Assembly: GCA_900772685.1 (NCBI GenBank)
Contig: CAAGRP010000108.1
Span: 1 to 7,533, forward strand
Length of the DNA stretch: 7,533 nt
DNA from: Lachnospiraceae bacterium
GTDB taxonomy: Bacteria; Bacillota; Clostridia; Lachnospirales; Lachnospiraceae
Direction of reading: 5' to 3'
Below the pieces are notes generated by a model, which saw only the letters and a program-made list of their open reading frames with translations, had not been told where the DNA came from and ran no database searches. The translations under genes were made by a program, and so were the position numbers. This document shows positions 1-6,076 of this stretch, one piece after another (the first letter of the stretch is position 1; each line of letters starts with the position of its first letter).

Positions 1-701
1 AAAACCACATCTTTTGCAACACTTACTAATTGTTCTATGTTTTTATTTGCTAAAAGATTTGAAAAGAAAGATATAGGCTTTGTAGGATATGCATCCACTA
101 GCATTTCAGCCGTCACGATACAGGCGCGATAGTTAGAGCCGCCATACGCGCAATTACCGAAATAGCTGCCAAGGTCGTAATAAAGTTTGGCCGAGAGATA
201 TTCCTTCTCAACCAATTTATCTTGCAATTCAAAAATCAGTTTCTGCGCCTTTGCACTATATTCTCCTCCAGGATAAAGTTCCAAAAAGTTTTGGAATTCC
301 GTCACGGCCTCGTAGGTATCGGTCTGATCCAAACGCACATCCGTTGTATTCATATAGAGCGCCATGGCTGAGTAAAAGCGAGCTTTTTCTGTATAAACAC
401 CCTTTGGATAGCTCTGATAATAGCGTTTAAAATATGCGTTGGCAGCCTCGTAATTGTGGGCCTTATAGCTACACATGCCCAAAAGGAACAAAGATTCCTC
501 ACCTTTATCTGTACCTTTCAACATGGCCACCATGTCTTGAAGGAAAATGGACGCGCGATTATATTGCCCCTCTGCGTAGTATTGCTTGGCAGCTTCATAT
601 TTCTGGTCGTAATCAGTGGACTTTTGCAAATTTACATAATTTCCACAAGAAGAGAACGCCAAGGTTGCTACGACGGAGAATAAGAGAATGCTATTCTTCA
701 T
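1..701 (-). CDS. bamD: BamD-like outer membrane assembly lipoprotein, Bacteroidetes type, 3' end off window
   Basis: BamD is a periplasm-facing lipoprotein of the BAM complex, which inserts beta-barrel proteins into the outer membrane. Translating the minus strand from the ATG at 701-699 gives 233 complete codons with no stop before the window edge; relatives are somewhat longer, so the C-terminus is missing. Residues 1-19 form a lipoprotein signal: Lys2, a hydrophobic core, then FSSC with Cys19 as the predicted lipidated residue. Next come TPR-like helical repeats with family wording such as KSTDYDQKYEAAKQYY, GQYNRAS, LKGTDKGEESLFLLGMC, YPKGVYTEKARFYSAMALY, and LIFELQDKLVEKEYLSAKLYY. The start codon overlaps the stop of the upstream reading frame (ATGA), so coupling rather than a Shine-Dalgarno site may drive translation. 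After YPTK (residues 205-208, around base 78) the protein stops resembling BamD and the DNA becomes AT-rich, perhaps a second join. Family assignment is from remembered BamD patterns; confidence is high for residues 1-208 and low beyond. Confidence 0.85.
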   Translation of the reverse strand, partial: MKNSILLFSVVATLAFSSCGNYVNLQKSTDYDQKYEAAKQYYAEGQYNRASIFLQDMVAMLKGTDKGEESLFLLGMCSYKAHNYEAANAYFKRYYQSYPKGVYTEKARFYSAMALYMNTTDVRLDQTDTYEAVTEFQNFLELYPGGEYSAKAQKLIFELQDKLVEKEYLSAKLYYDLGSYFGNCAYGGSNYRACIVTAEMLVDAYPTKPISFFSNLLANKNIEQLVSVAKDVV

Positions 702-838
702 TGAAATATATCTGTCATTATTTGAAGCAGCCCCGGCTCTTTTACAAGCCGTCGGCCTACATTTATTGGTATCGGTTTCTGCCCCCGCTTCAACGAAGTT
801 ACATCTGGCGACAGAATTTTGCCTTGCGGTATATTTAA
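698..838 (-). CDS. C-terminal tail of an unidentified gene upstream of bamD (5' part missing)
   Basis: This minus-strand frame runs without a stop into the TGA at 700-698, which overlaps the bamD ATG by the ATGA arrangement common in coupled operon genes. About 46 codons, ending LLQIMTDIFQ, have mixed base use and look like the natural end of a protein, in contrast to the AT-rich DNA beyond 838. The frame stays open to about 937, but there it would run through the end of the NifU-domain gene in another frame, so the upstream part is not believable. I do not recognise the family. The likely explanation is that this is the end of the bamD neighbour in the Bacteroidetes donor, cut off by the join. 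It could also be a chance open frame in a bamD leader. Confidence 0.3.
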   Translation of the reverse strand, partial: LNIPQGKILSPDVTSLKRGQKPIPINVGRRLVKEPGLLQIMTDIFQ

Positions 839-899
839 AATATCATTTTTATATATATGGATAAAAATATATTTTAAAAAATAAAACGCATTTATCCGG
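839..899. other. AT-rich spacer holding the presumed junction between two genomes
   Basis: These 61 bases follow the stop of the NifU-domain gene (TGA, 902-900 on the minus strand) and precede the bamD-side coding-like sequence. They are almost entirely A and T, with an AAAATATATTTT-type palindrome near 865-876 but no GC-rich terminator stem. Everything to the right is Gram-positive in style and everything to the left is Bacteroidetes-like, so the join must lie here or slightly to the left, within 702-899. The exact base cannot be placed from sequence alone. Confidence 0.4.
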
Positions 900-1196
900 T
901 CAAAGCTCGATCTCTTTGTTAAGAATCTTCTTGGCAAAATCGTATAATTCGGGATTTACATCCTGATGAAGCTTTACATCTTTAACGATATTCGTATTGG
1001 CAAGGATTTCTTCTTTTACAATACTCTCGAGAGTATATATGGCTGACGGGCATCCGCTGCAATGTCCTGTCATCCTTACATAGGCTATCTCGTTTCTGAT
1101 CTCAACCAGCTCGATATTACCCTCATGCTCCATAAGCTGAGGACGCACCTTCTGATCAAGTATTTCATTAATGATCTTTTCTTCTTCGGGTTTCAT
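900..1196 (-). CDS. Small NifU C-terminal-domain protein (Fe-S scaffold/carrier)
   Basis: The 98-residue protein consists of a single NifU C-terminal (Nfu-type) domain, a fold that binds a [4Fe-4S] cluster between two subunits and passes it to apo-enzymes in the cytoplasm. It shows an N-terminal helix (residues 3-22, with VRPQL as in Nfu domains), a strand region (EGNIELVEIRNEIAYVRM, 25-42), and the key CxxC in GHCSGCPSA with Cys46 and Cys49. A helix and a final strand then lead to VNPELYDFAKKIL. There is no IscU-like or A-type extension, so it is a stand-alone domain. The start is supported by an AAAGGTGA Shine-Dalgarno site at 1201-1208. It lies 62 bases downstream of abfT in the same direction, separated by a hairpin. 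The operon position suggests service to the Fe-S enzyme AbfD, which is inference. Nothing certain follows it, because the sequence beyond 900 appears to come from another organism. Confidence 0.85.
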   Translation of the reverse strand: MKPEEEKIINEILDQKVRPQLMEHEGNIELVEIRNEIAYVRMTGHCSGCPSAIYTLESIVKEEILANTNIVKDVKLHQDVNPELYDFAKKILNKEIEL

Positions 1197-1221
1197 CTTT
1201 TCACCTTTGCTTTTTAATCAA

Positions 1222-1248
1222 ATAAGGCGGGAAAGACTCCCGCCTTAT
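1222..1248 (-). terminator. Perfect 11-bp hairpin between abfT and the NifU-domain gene
   Basis: Bases 1222-1232 pair perfectly with 1238-1248 around a five-base loop; the core is AAGGCGGGA / TCCCGCCTT. It begins 11 bases after the abfT stop codon. Read on the minus strand, the hairpin is followed by TTGATTAAAAAG, not a solid T-run, so termination is probably partial. It may lower expression of the NifU-domain gene or protect the 3' end of the abfD-abfT mRNA. The stem itself is directly visible; its role is inferred. Confidence 0.6.
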
Positions 1249-1258
1249 AAAGATCAAA

Positions 1259-2560
1259 TTATTCGTATTTACATTTGAAACGCTCTTCAAATGCTTTGAT
1301 AAGGTCAGCTCTGAAATCAGGATGTGCGATTGCGATAAGAGATTTTGCTCTCTCTCTTATGCATTTTCCTTTAAGATGAGCTATACCAAACTCCGTTACC
1401 ACATAGTCTGCATCGCATCTTGATGTTGTAACAGCTGCTCCGTTGTCAAGAAGCGGAACGATCTTGGAGATCTTTCCCTTTCCTGCTGTAGAAGCGATAG
1501 CTATTATCGAACGTCCGCCTTTACTCATCTTTGCTGCTCTTGCAAAATCGACCTGACCGCCGACTCCGCTTATCTGATTAGCTCCGACGCTCTCTGAACA
1601 GATCTGACCTGTAAAGTCTATCTGTACACAGGAGTTGATGGCAACAAGATTGTCGTTCTTAGCTGCGATATACGGATTATTTACATAGCTTACAGGGAAC
1701 ATTGCAACCGCCGGGTTGTCATCTGCATAATCATACAGGCGCTTTGTTCCCATAAGGAAGTTAACAACACTCTTTCCTGTGTGGAAATTCTTCTTCTGGT
1801 TTGTTATAACTCCTGCCTCAACAAGATTTACAACACCATCGGAGATCATCTCTGAATGAATACCAAGGTCTTTCTTATCCTTGAGGAAAAGAAGTACAGC
1901 ATCCGGAATAGCTCCGATACCAAGCTGAAGTGTATCACCGTCTTTAACAAGCTTAGCACAGTTCTCGCCGATTGCCTTCTCAGTCTCACCGATCTTAGCG
2001 ATAGGAAGCTCAATAACCGGATGATCATGTAAAACGAATGCGTCTACCATGCTTACCGGAATAGTTGTGTCTCCTAAAGTTCTCGGCATCTGTGAATTTA
2101 TCTCAACAATAACCTTCTTTGCATATCTTGCAGCTTCCATAGCATAATCAACAGATACACCGAAGCTTATATTTCCATGCTTATCCGGAGGCGTTGCCTG
2201 AAGGATTGCCACATCAACCGGAAGCTCATCTCTGAAAAGTCCCGGGAATTCATTGAAGTAGCAGGGAGTAAAGTCCGCACGTCCTTCCATGATATCCTTT
2301 TTATTCAGACCGCCGCAGAAAAATGAATTAAGACGGAAGTGTCCCTCTGTTCCCGGCTCGCAGAATCTGCAGTTGCCCATCGGAACGAGCTGAACCATCT
2401 CAACATCTGTATAGTCTTCCTTATGGTCTACCATTGCGTCGGTAATATATGTAGGAATTCCTACGGCATGACCCAATACAACACGGTCTCCGGATTTAAC
2501 AAGCTTTATAGCCTCCTCAACCGGCATCTGTCTGGATTCGTAAATTTCCTGCCAACTCAT
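1259..2560 (-). CDS. abfT: 4-hydroxybutyrate CoA-transferase (acetyl-CoA dependent)
   Basis: The 433-residue enzyme belongs to the class I CoA-transferases of the acetyl-CoA hydrolase/transferase family. It moves CoA from acetyl-CoA (or butyryl-CoA) to 4-hydroxybutyrate in the cytoplasm, through a glutamyl-CoA thioester on the enzyme. The N-terminal domain (about 1-200) carries ILQATPPDKHGNISFG (residues 119-134). The C-terminal domain has HSEMISDGVV with the likely catalytic Glu237, then GQICSESVGANQISG (318-332) and GGQVDFARAA (334-343), and FGIAHLKGK near the end; all are family hallmarks, and the length is normal. The ATG has a strong AGGAGGG site (2571-2577) ten bases upstream, and only 24 bases separate it from the abfD stop, so the two are cotranscribed. 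Closely related butyryl-CoA:acetate CoA-transferases share these motifs. The choice of 4-hydroxybutyrate as substrate rests mainly on the adjacent abfD. Confidence 0.88.
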   Translation of the reverse strand: MSWQEIYESRQMPVEEAIKLVKSGDRVVLGHAVGIPTYITDAMVDHKEDYTDVEMVQLVPMGNCRFCEPGTEGHFRLNSFFCGGLNKKDIMEGRADFTPCYFNEFPGLFRDELPVDVAILQATPPDKHGNISFGVSVDYAMEAARYAKKVIVEINSQMPRTLGDTTIPVSMVDAFVLHDHPVIELPIAKIGETEKAIGENCAKLVKDGDTLQLGIGAIPDAVLLFLKDKKDLGIHSEMISDGVVNLVEAGVITNQKKNFHTGKSVVNFLMGTKRLYDYADDNPAVAMFPVSYVNNPYIAAKNDNLVAINSCVQIDFTGQICSESVGANQISGVGGQVDFARAAKMSKGGRSIIAIASTAGKGKISKIVPLLDNGAAVTTSRCDADYVVTEFGIAHLKGKCIRERAKSLIAIAHPDFRADLIKAFEERFKCKYE

Positions 2561-2584
2561 TGCTGTTTAACCCTCCTGATCTAA

Positions 2585-4036
2585 TTACTCTTCAACCTTA
2601 GCGATTTTCTTAGCAAGCTCTTTCTTCATCGGAAGGTTACCCTGACGAGAGATCATGATTCTCTGTGCCTGTGGGCTACCTGCACCATGCATGGACTCTG
2701 TACGATATCCGACTGCTGCTGTTCCGAGGCAGAGGTTCTCGATAAGTCTTAAGATACGAAGTCTGTTCTCAACTGTAACACCCTTTGCAGCCTTAAGATA
2801 TTTCTCAACATACTGTCCGACAACCGGGCTTCTGAAGTCAGCCTCTGAAGGAGCTGTAACGAAGATACCGCCTGCGATATCCTCTGCAAGACGAGCGATC
2901 TCATATGGGAAACGTGTAACGTTCTGCTTACATACGTTTGCAAGAAGAAGGTCGATGATGTAGTTTCCTGATGCTGTCTGATGTCCTTCTGCGGAACATG
3001 CGATACCACAGCAATATAATGTCTCATTGAGGTGCATCATCTCGATAAGTTTATCTTTGATGTGTGATGCTTTCGGAACGCCGTTGTAATCAGCTGCAAC
3101 TGCTGCTGCACCGATAAGAACATCGCCGACACCAACTTTACATCCGCCGTAGCTCTGTCTGTGATATCCTGCGAAACGCTCTACAAGCATTCCTGCGAAC
3201 TCTGTCTCTCCGTTAAGGAAGATCCTGTCGTTCGGGATAAATACATCGTTGAATACAACAAGTGCTTCAACACCACCGAACTCGCTGTTACCTACATCGA
3301 TAGTAGTTCCTTCCTTCTTTCTTGTATCACAAGACTGACGTCCGATGATCATAAGGATACCTTCTGCATCTGTAGGACAAGCAAATGCTACTGCGTAATC
3401 TTTGTCATCCGGTCCCATAGAGATCGTAGGCATAACGATTACTTCATGAGAGTTTACGATACCTGTCTGATGAGCTTTTGCTCCTCTTACAACGATACCG
3501 TCAGGACGTCTCTCAACAACATGAAGATACATATCAGGATCTTCCTGTGCGTGAGGTGCAAGTCCTCTGTCTCCCTTAGGATCTGTCATAGCGCCATCGA
3601 TAGTGTAGTCTCTCTCCTGGCACATCTTAAGATATGCTAAGAAGTTTTTATGATAGCTTGTACCATATTTCTGGTCGATTTCATAAGTTGTACTGAATGT
3701 TGCATTGAATGCATCCATACCAACGCATCTCTGGAAGCAGGCAGCTGTCTGCTGTCCGAGAAGTCTCTGCATTTTAACCTTGTTCATAAGGTCTGTTGTG
3801 CTCTGATGGATATTAAGGAATCTGTTGATCCTTTCACCTGTGTAAGGAGAAACTGCAGTCATAAGATCTTCATACTGAGGATCCTGTGCAAGATCATAAG
3901 TTGCTTTAACTGAGTTAAGTGATGGTCTTAAGATAGGATCATCTACAGGACACTCAATTTTTTTACCGAACATATAAACCTGCATGTTCAGTTTTCGCAT
4001 GCTCTCAACATACTCTTCACCAGTCATCATTGCCAT
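2585..4036 (-). CDS. abfD: 4-hydroxybutyryl-CoA dehydratase / vinylacetyl-CoA delta-isomerase
   Basis: AbfD converts 4-hydroxybutyryl-CoA to crotonyl-CoA by a radical mechanism using FAD and a [4Fe-4S] cluster; it is oxygen-sensitive and usually a homotetramer. The 483-residue protein matches the family from end to end (MTGEEYVESMRKLN at the start, ESMHGAGSPQAQRIMISRQG near the end). The cluster ligands described for the Clostridium aminobutyricum enzyme (two Cys early, then His and Cys) are present here as Cys100 and Cys104 in CFQRC, and His292 and Cys299 in YHRQSYGGCK. Tyr296, Lys300 and Glu257 are also present, so it looks fully active. The acyl-CoA-dehydrogenase-like fold is implied by GAKAHQTGIVNSHE (flavin region, 185-198). 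The first ATG is favoured by an AAAGGGG site (4047-4053) ten bases upstream. It is the first gene of the abfD-abfT-NifU unit, with its own promoter. The pathway is succinate or 4-aminobutyrate fermentation to butyrate. Confidence 0.96.
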   Translation of the reverse strand: MAMMTGEEYVESMRKLNMQVYMFGKKIECPVDDPILRPSLNSVKATYDLAQDPQYEDLMTAVSPYTGERINRFLNIHQSTTDLMNKVKMQRLLGQQTAACFQRCVGMDAFNATFSTTYEIDQKYGTSYHKNFLAYLKMCQERDYTIDGAMTDPKGDRGLAPHAQEDPDMYLHVVERRPDGIVVRGAKAHQTGIVNSHEVIVMPTISMGPDDKDYAVAFACPTDAEGILMIIGRQSCDTRKKEGTTIDVGNSEFGGVEALVVFNDVFIPNDRIFLNGETEFAGMLVERFAGYHRQSYGGCKVGVGDVLIGAAAVAADYNGVPKASHIKDKLIEMMHLNETLYCCGIACSAEGHQTASGNYIIDLLLANVCKQNVTRFPYEIARLAEDIAGGIFVTAPSEADFRSPVVGQYVEKYLKAAKGVTVENRLRILRLIENLCLGTAAVGYRTESMHGAGSPQAQRIMISRQGNLPMKKELAKKIAKVEE

Positions 4037-4106
4037 AATAGTATTACCCCTTTCTGTAATAAGAAATAGAAATTAAATATATTTCGTCGCCTACTCGACT
4101 TTCTTC

Positions 4107-4134
4107 ATTTTATCACTTTTCTACTTTATTTCAA
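4107..4134 (-). promoter_or_regulatory. Sigma-A-type promoter for the abfD operon
   Basis: On the minus strand, TTGAAA (4134-4129) and TAAAAT (4112-4107) are separated by 16 bases and are read toward abfD. Transcription would begin near 4100, giving a leader of about 64 bases that contains the AAAGGGG ribosome site. It is the best-matching pair in this spacer, but the surroundings are very AT-rich, so other weak -10 boxes occur (for example near 4202-4210). Confidence 0.55.
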
Positions 4135-4338
4135 TAAGATTATTATGGGATTTTTGCTTTTTATCGTAATTTAGTTGTTTTTAATATACAAATTTTATAC
4201 ATTTTATCATATAAACATTTAATTTATACCTATGGTCTTATTATTGTTATTCCGAATGTATACAATCCGGTTTTTATAATTAATGCCGCCACATATAGAA
4301 ATCGTCCCTTCTTGATAGGGCGGATGATGCTATGCAGC
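4135..4338. other. AT-rich intergenic region upstream of the abfD promoter, no gene seen
   Basis: No convincing reading frame with a ribosome site is present in the spacer between the abfD promoter and the citrate synthase terminator. Two imperfect dyads stand out: a TTGT...ACAA element at 4175-4191, and CCG...CGG arms flanking the palindrome TGTATACA at 4252-4270. A TCCC...GGGC weak stem lies at about 4305-4320. Either dyad could be an operator for abfD, but base composition makes chance matches likely. Confidence 0.35.
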
Positions 4339-4368
4339 AAAAAAACGGCTGTCGTAATACGACAGCCG
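4339..4368 (-). terminator. Intrinsic terminator of the citrate synthase gene
   Basis: Bases 4346-4355 (CGGCTGTCGT) pair perfectly with 4359-4368 (ACGACAGCCG) around a three-base loop. On the minus strand the stem is followed directly by seven T residues (the A-run at 4339-4345). This is a textbook rho-independent terminator placed 37 bases after the citrate synthase stop codon. It separates that gene from the abfD operon. Confidence 0.93.
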
Positions 4369-4405
4369 CAATACCGCTTTGTGCAGTTTGTTCTTATTGT
4401 TTTTA

Positions 4406-5764
4406 TCAGTCTCTTTCTTCCCTTGCGATATAATCTCTGTGGTGACCGACATATTTGTATGCGGGACGAATGATCTTTCCTGCATTAACAAGCTCTTCTA
4501 TCCTGTGTGCTGACCATCCGCTCACCCTCGATATCGCAAACAAAGGTGTGAACAGCTCCTTCGGAAGTCCAAGCATCGTGTAAACGAAGCCGCTGTAGAA
4601 ATCGACGTTCGCGCACATTGCCTTGTTAAGAGGCTTGCTTTCCATTACAAGCTCTTTTCCGATACGCTCAACACGCTCATAAAGCTCGAACTCCTCTTCC
4701 ATATGTTTTTCAACAGAAAGCCTGCGTGCATAATCCTTAAGAATAACAGCTCTCGGATCGGATAATGTATAAACGGCATGTCCGATACCGTAGATGAGTC
4801 CCGCTTTATCAAAGGCCTTGCGGTCAAGGATCTTCTTAAGGTAAGTCCTGAGTGCCGCCTCATCTGTCCATACAGGCACATGTTCCTTTATATCGGCAAA
4901 CATATCCTGAACCTTAAGGTTCGCACCACCGTGTCTGAAGCCCTTAAGTGAGCCGAGTGAAGCAGCTATCGTAGAATATGTATCCGTTCCCGTAGATGTA
5001 ACAACGTGAGTCGTAAATGTCGAGTTGTTTCCGCCGCCGTGGTCAGCGTGCAGAACAAGCGCTACATCGAGTACCTTTGCTTCGAGCTCTGTAAACTCTC
5101 CGTTTCCATGAAGCATCTGAAGAAGGTTTTCCGCAAGCGAAAGCTGCGGCTTTGAATTTCTTATATGGAGGTTCTGTCCCTCATGATAATGTCTGTATGT
5201 GCTGTAGCTGTATACAGTAACCAGCGGGAGCTTTGCTATCATTCCGAGTGATTGTCTTAATACATTCGGTATCGTGATGCTCTCCGGATTATCATCATAT
5301 GAATAGAGAGTGAGTATACACTTCTGGATCGCATTCATTATATTGTTGCTCGGAGCACTCATGATAACGTCCCTTGTGAACTCCTCCGGAAGATCTCTGT
5401 AGCTTGTGATAAGATCTACAAACTCACTAAGCTCTGACTCATTCGGAAGCTTTCCGAATAACAGAAGATAGATCGTTTCCTCAAATCCGAATCTCTTGCC
5501 CTCAAAACCTTTTATAAGATCCTGTATATTATAGCCCTGGTAATAAAGTCTTCCGTCTACAGGAATGCGTCTTCCTTTTTCGTTTGTCTCCATTCCTATA
5601 ACGTCCGAGATCTCGGTAAGACCTGTAAGGACACCTTTTCCGCTGGAATCACGGAGTCCCTGCTTAACATCATACTCCGCATATAATCTGCGGTCTATCT
5701 TACCTGATATACGGCTAAGTTCTACCAGTTCGTTAATTCTGTTTTCTCTTACATCATGCTGCAT
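4406..5764 (-). CDS. gltA: Citrate synthase
   Basis: The enzyme condenses oxaloacetate and acetyl-CoA to citrate in the cytoplasm; in many clostridia this mainly feeds 2-oxoglutarate and glutamate synthesis. Numbering from the ATG at 5764 (452 residues), the family signatures are present in order: LHADHGGGNNSTFTTHV (His239 and His242), GFRHGGANLKV (active-site His278), GIGHAVYTLSDPRA (His329), NVDFYSG (Asp388), and ISRVSGWSAHRIEE (Arg413). A preceding in-frame GTG at 5785 would add seven residues, but the AAAGGCGG ribosome site lies ten bases before the ATG and inside the longer version, so ATG is preferred. The N-terminal extension (ISGKIDRRLYAEYDVKQGLR) is the form found in clostridial citrate synthases. 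It is a single-gene unit with its own promoter and terminator; no aconitase or isocitrate dehydrogenase gene adjoins it. A 2-methylcitrate synthase is a less likely alternative. Confidence 0.95.
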   Translation of the reverse strand: MQHDVRENRINELVELSRISGKIDRRLYAEYDVKQGLRDSSGKGVLTGLTEISDVIGMETNEKGRRIPVDGRLYYQGYNIQDLIKGFEGKRFGFEETIYLLLFGKLPNESELSEFVDLITSYRDLPEEFTRDVIMSAPSNNIMNAIQKCILTLYSYDDNPESITIPNVLRQSLGMIAKLPLVTVYSYSTYRHYHEGQNLHIRNSKPQLSLAENLLQMLHGNGEFTELEAKVLDVALVLHADHGGGNNSTFTTHVVTSTGTDTYSTIAASLGSLKGFRHGGANLKVQDMFADIKEHVPVWTDEAALRTYLKKILDRKAFDKAGLIYGIGHAVYTLSDPRAVILKDYARRLSVEKHMEEEFELYERVERIGKELVMESKPLNKAMCANVDFYSGFVYTMLGLPKELFTPLFAISRVSGWSAHRIEELVNAGKIIRPAYKYVGHHRDYIAREERD

Positions 5765-5774
5765 ATACAACTTA

Positions 5775-5782
5775 CCGCCTTT
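5775..5782 (-). promoter_or_regulatory. Ribosome binding site that decides the citrate synthase start
   Basis: AAAGGCGG on the minus strand, one mismatch from AAAGGAGG, ends ten bases before the ATG at 5764. The alternative GTG at 5785 lies just upstream of this site and has no comparable sequence of its own, so the shorter protein is the better annotation. Confidence 0.6.
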
Positions 5783-5800
5783 CACACTTGAGTATTCACT

Positions 5801-5829
5801 ATTTTTTCAGAAAAAAGCAAGTTTGTCAA
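5801..5829 (-). promoter_or_regulatory. Promoter of the citrate synthase gene
   Basis: A perfect TTGACA -35 box (5829-5824, minus strand) is followed after 17 bases by AAAAAT (5806-5801), a four-of-six match to the -10 consensus. Transcription would start near 5794, leaving a leader of about 30 bases that just contains the ribosome site. Confidence 0.6.
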
Positions 5830-5856
5830 ATCAAAAATTCATTTTTTTATCAAAAC

Positions 5857-5884
5857 TTGATTATTAGGTGCTTTTTGCTATAAT
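5857..5884 (+). promoter_or_regulatory. Strong plus-strand promoter, extended -10, facing the tRNA and ATP-grasp gene
   Basis: TTGATT (5857-5862), a 16-base spacer, and a perfect TATAAT (5879-5884) preceded by TG one base upstream form an extended -10 promoter. Its start point would be near 5891. The transcript would run antisense through the tRNA gene and reach the ATP-grasp gene with a leader of about 270 bases, unless it ends earlier. No clear plus-strand terminator is visible before 6165. Confidence 0.6.
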
Positions 5885-5892
5885 AGTGCATA

Positions 5893-5964
5893 ATGTATAA
5901 CCGTAAAATTCAAATCTGTGCATTTTATCTTTTTTCGCTTTTCATAGACGATTTTTTTCCGTAA
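5893..5964 (+). CDS. Possible leaderless 23-residue peptide, unproven
   Basis: An ATG at 5893 opens a 23-codon frame ending in TAA at 5962-5964: MYNRKIQICAFYLFSLFIDD followed by FFP. The predicted start of transcription of the upstream promoter falls within about two bases of this ATG, so translation would have to be leaderless; no Shine-Dalgarno site exists. The peptide has a basic N-terminus and a hydrophobic middle, like many small membrane peptides. AT-rich DNA yields such sequences by chance, so this is only a candidate. Confidence 0.15.
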   Translation: MYNRKIQICAFYLFSLFIDDFFP

Positions 5965-5986
5965 GTAAAAAAAGACAAAATAAAAA

Positions 5987-6059
5987 AGCCGGAAATCAGA
6001 CTCGAACTGACGACCCCTTCATTACGAGTGAAGTGCACTACCTACTGTGCTATTCCGGC
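5987..6059 (-). tRNA. tRNA-Thr, anticodon CGU
   Basis: The 73-base gene folds into a full cloverleaf on the minus strand. The acceptor GCCGGAA pairs with TTCCGGC. The D stem GCAC/GTGC closes an eight-base loop. The anticodon stem CTTCA/TGAAG encloses CTCGTAA, with anticodon CGT at 6026-6024, reading the threonine codon ACG. A five-base variable loop follows, then the T stem GTCAG/CTGAT (one G-U pair) with loop TTCGAGT. The discriminator base is U. CCA is not encoded and must be added after transcription. A run of T residues begins at the discriminator (5987-5982) and a second run lies at about 5967-5973, probably serving as terminator. It has its own promoter and stands alone. Confidence 0.95.
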
Positions 6060-6076
6060 TTAATGCATACTCGTTC

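Noticed and set aside
732..760. Five-bp CGGCT/AGCCG hairpin upstream of bamD
   Set aside because: The stem is short, no T-run follows on either strand, and it lies within what looks like coding sequence.
434..838. 134-codon open frame on the plus strand opposite bamD
   Set aside because: It lies antisense to the clear BamD reading frame and resembles no protein family; it is a shadow.
3161..3640. 159-codon open frame on the plus strand opposite abfD
   Set aside because: It is antisense to a complete, strongly conserved gene, is rich in Cys, Ser and Arg as expected of a shadow frame, and has no ribosome site.
4175..4270. Riboswitch or other structured RNA in the abfD upstream region
   Set aside because: The dyads lie upstream of the likely transcription start near 4100, so they would not be in the leader, and no known riboswitch core is visible.
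5765..5785. Longer citrate synthase from a GTG at 5785
   Set aside because: The AAAGGCGG ribosome site falls inside the extra seven codons and is correctly spaced for the ATG at 5764.
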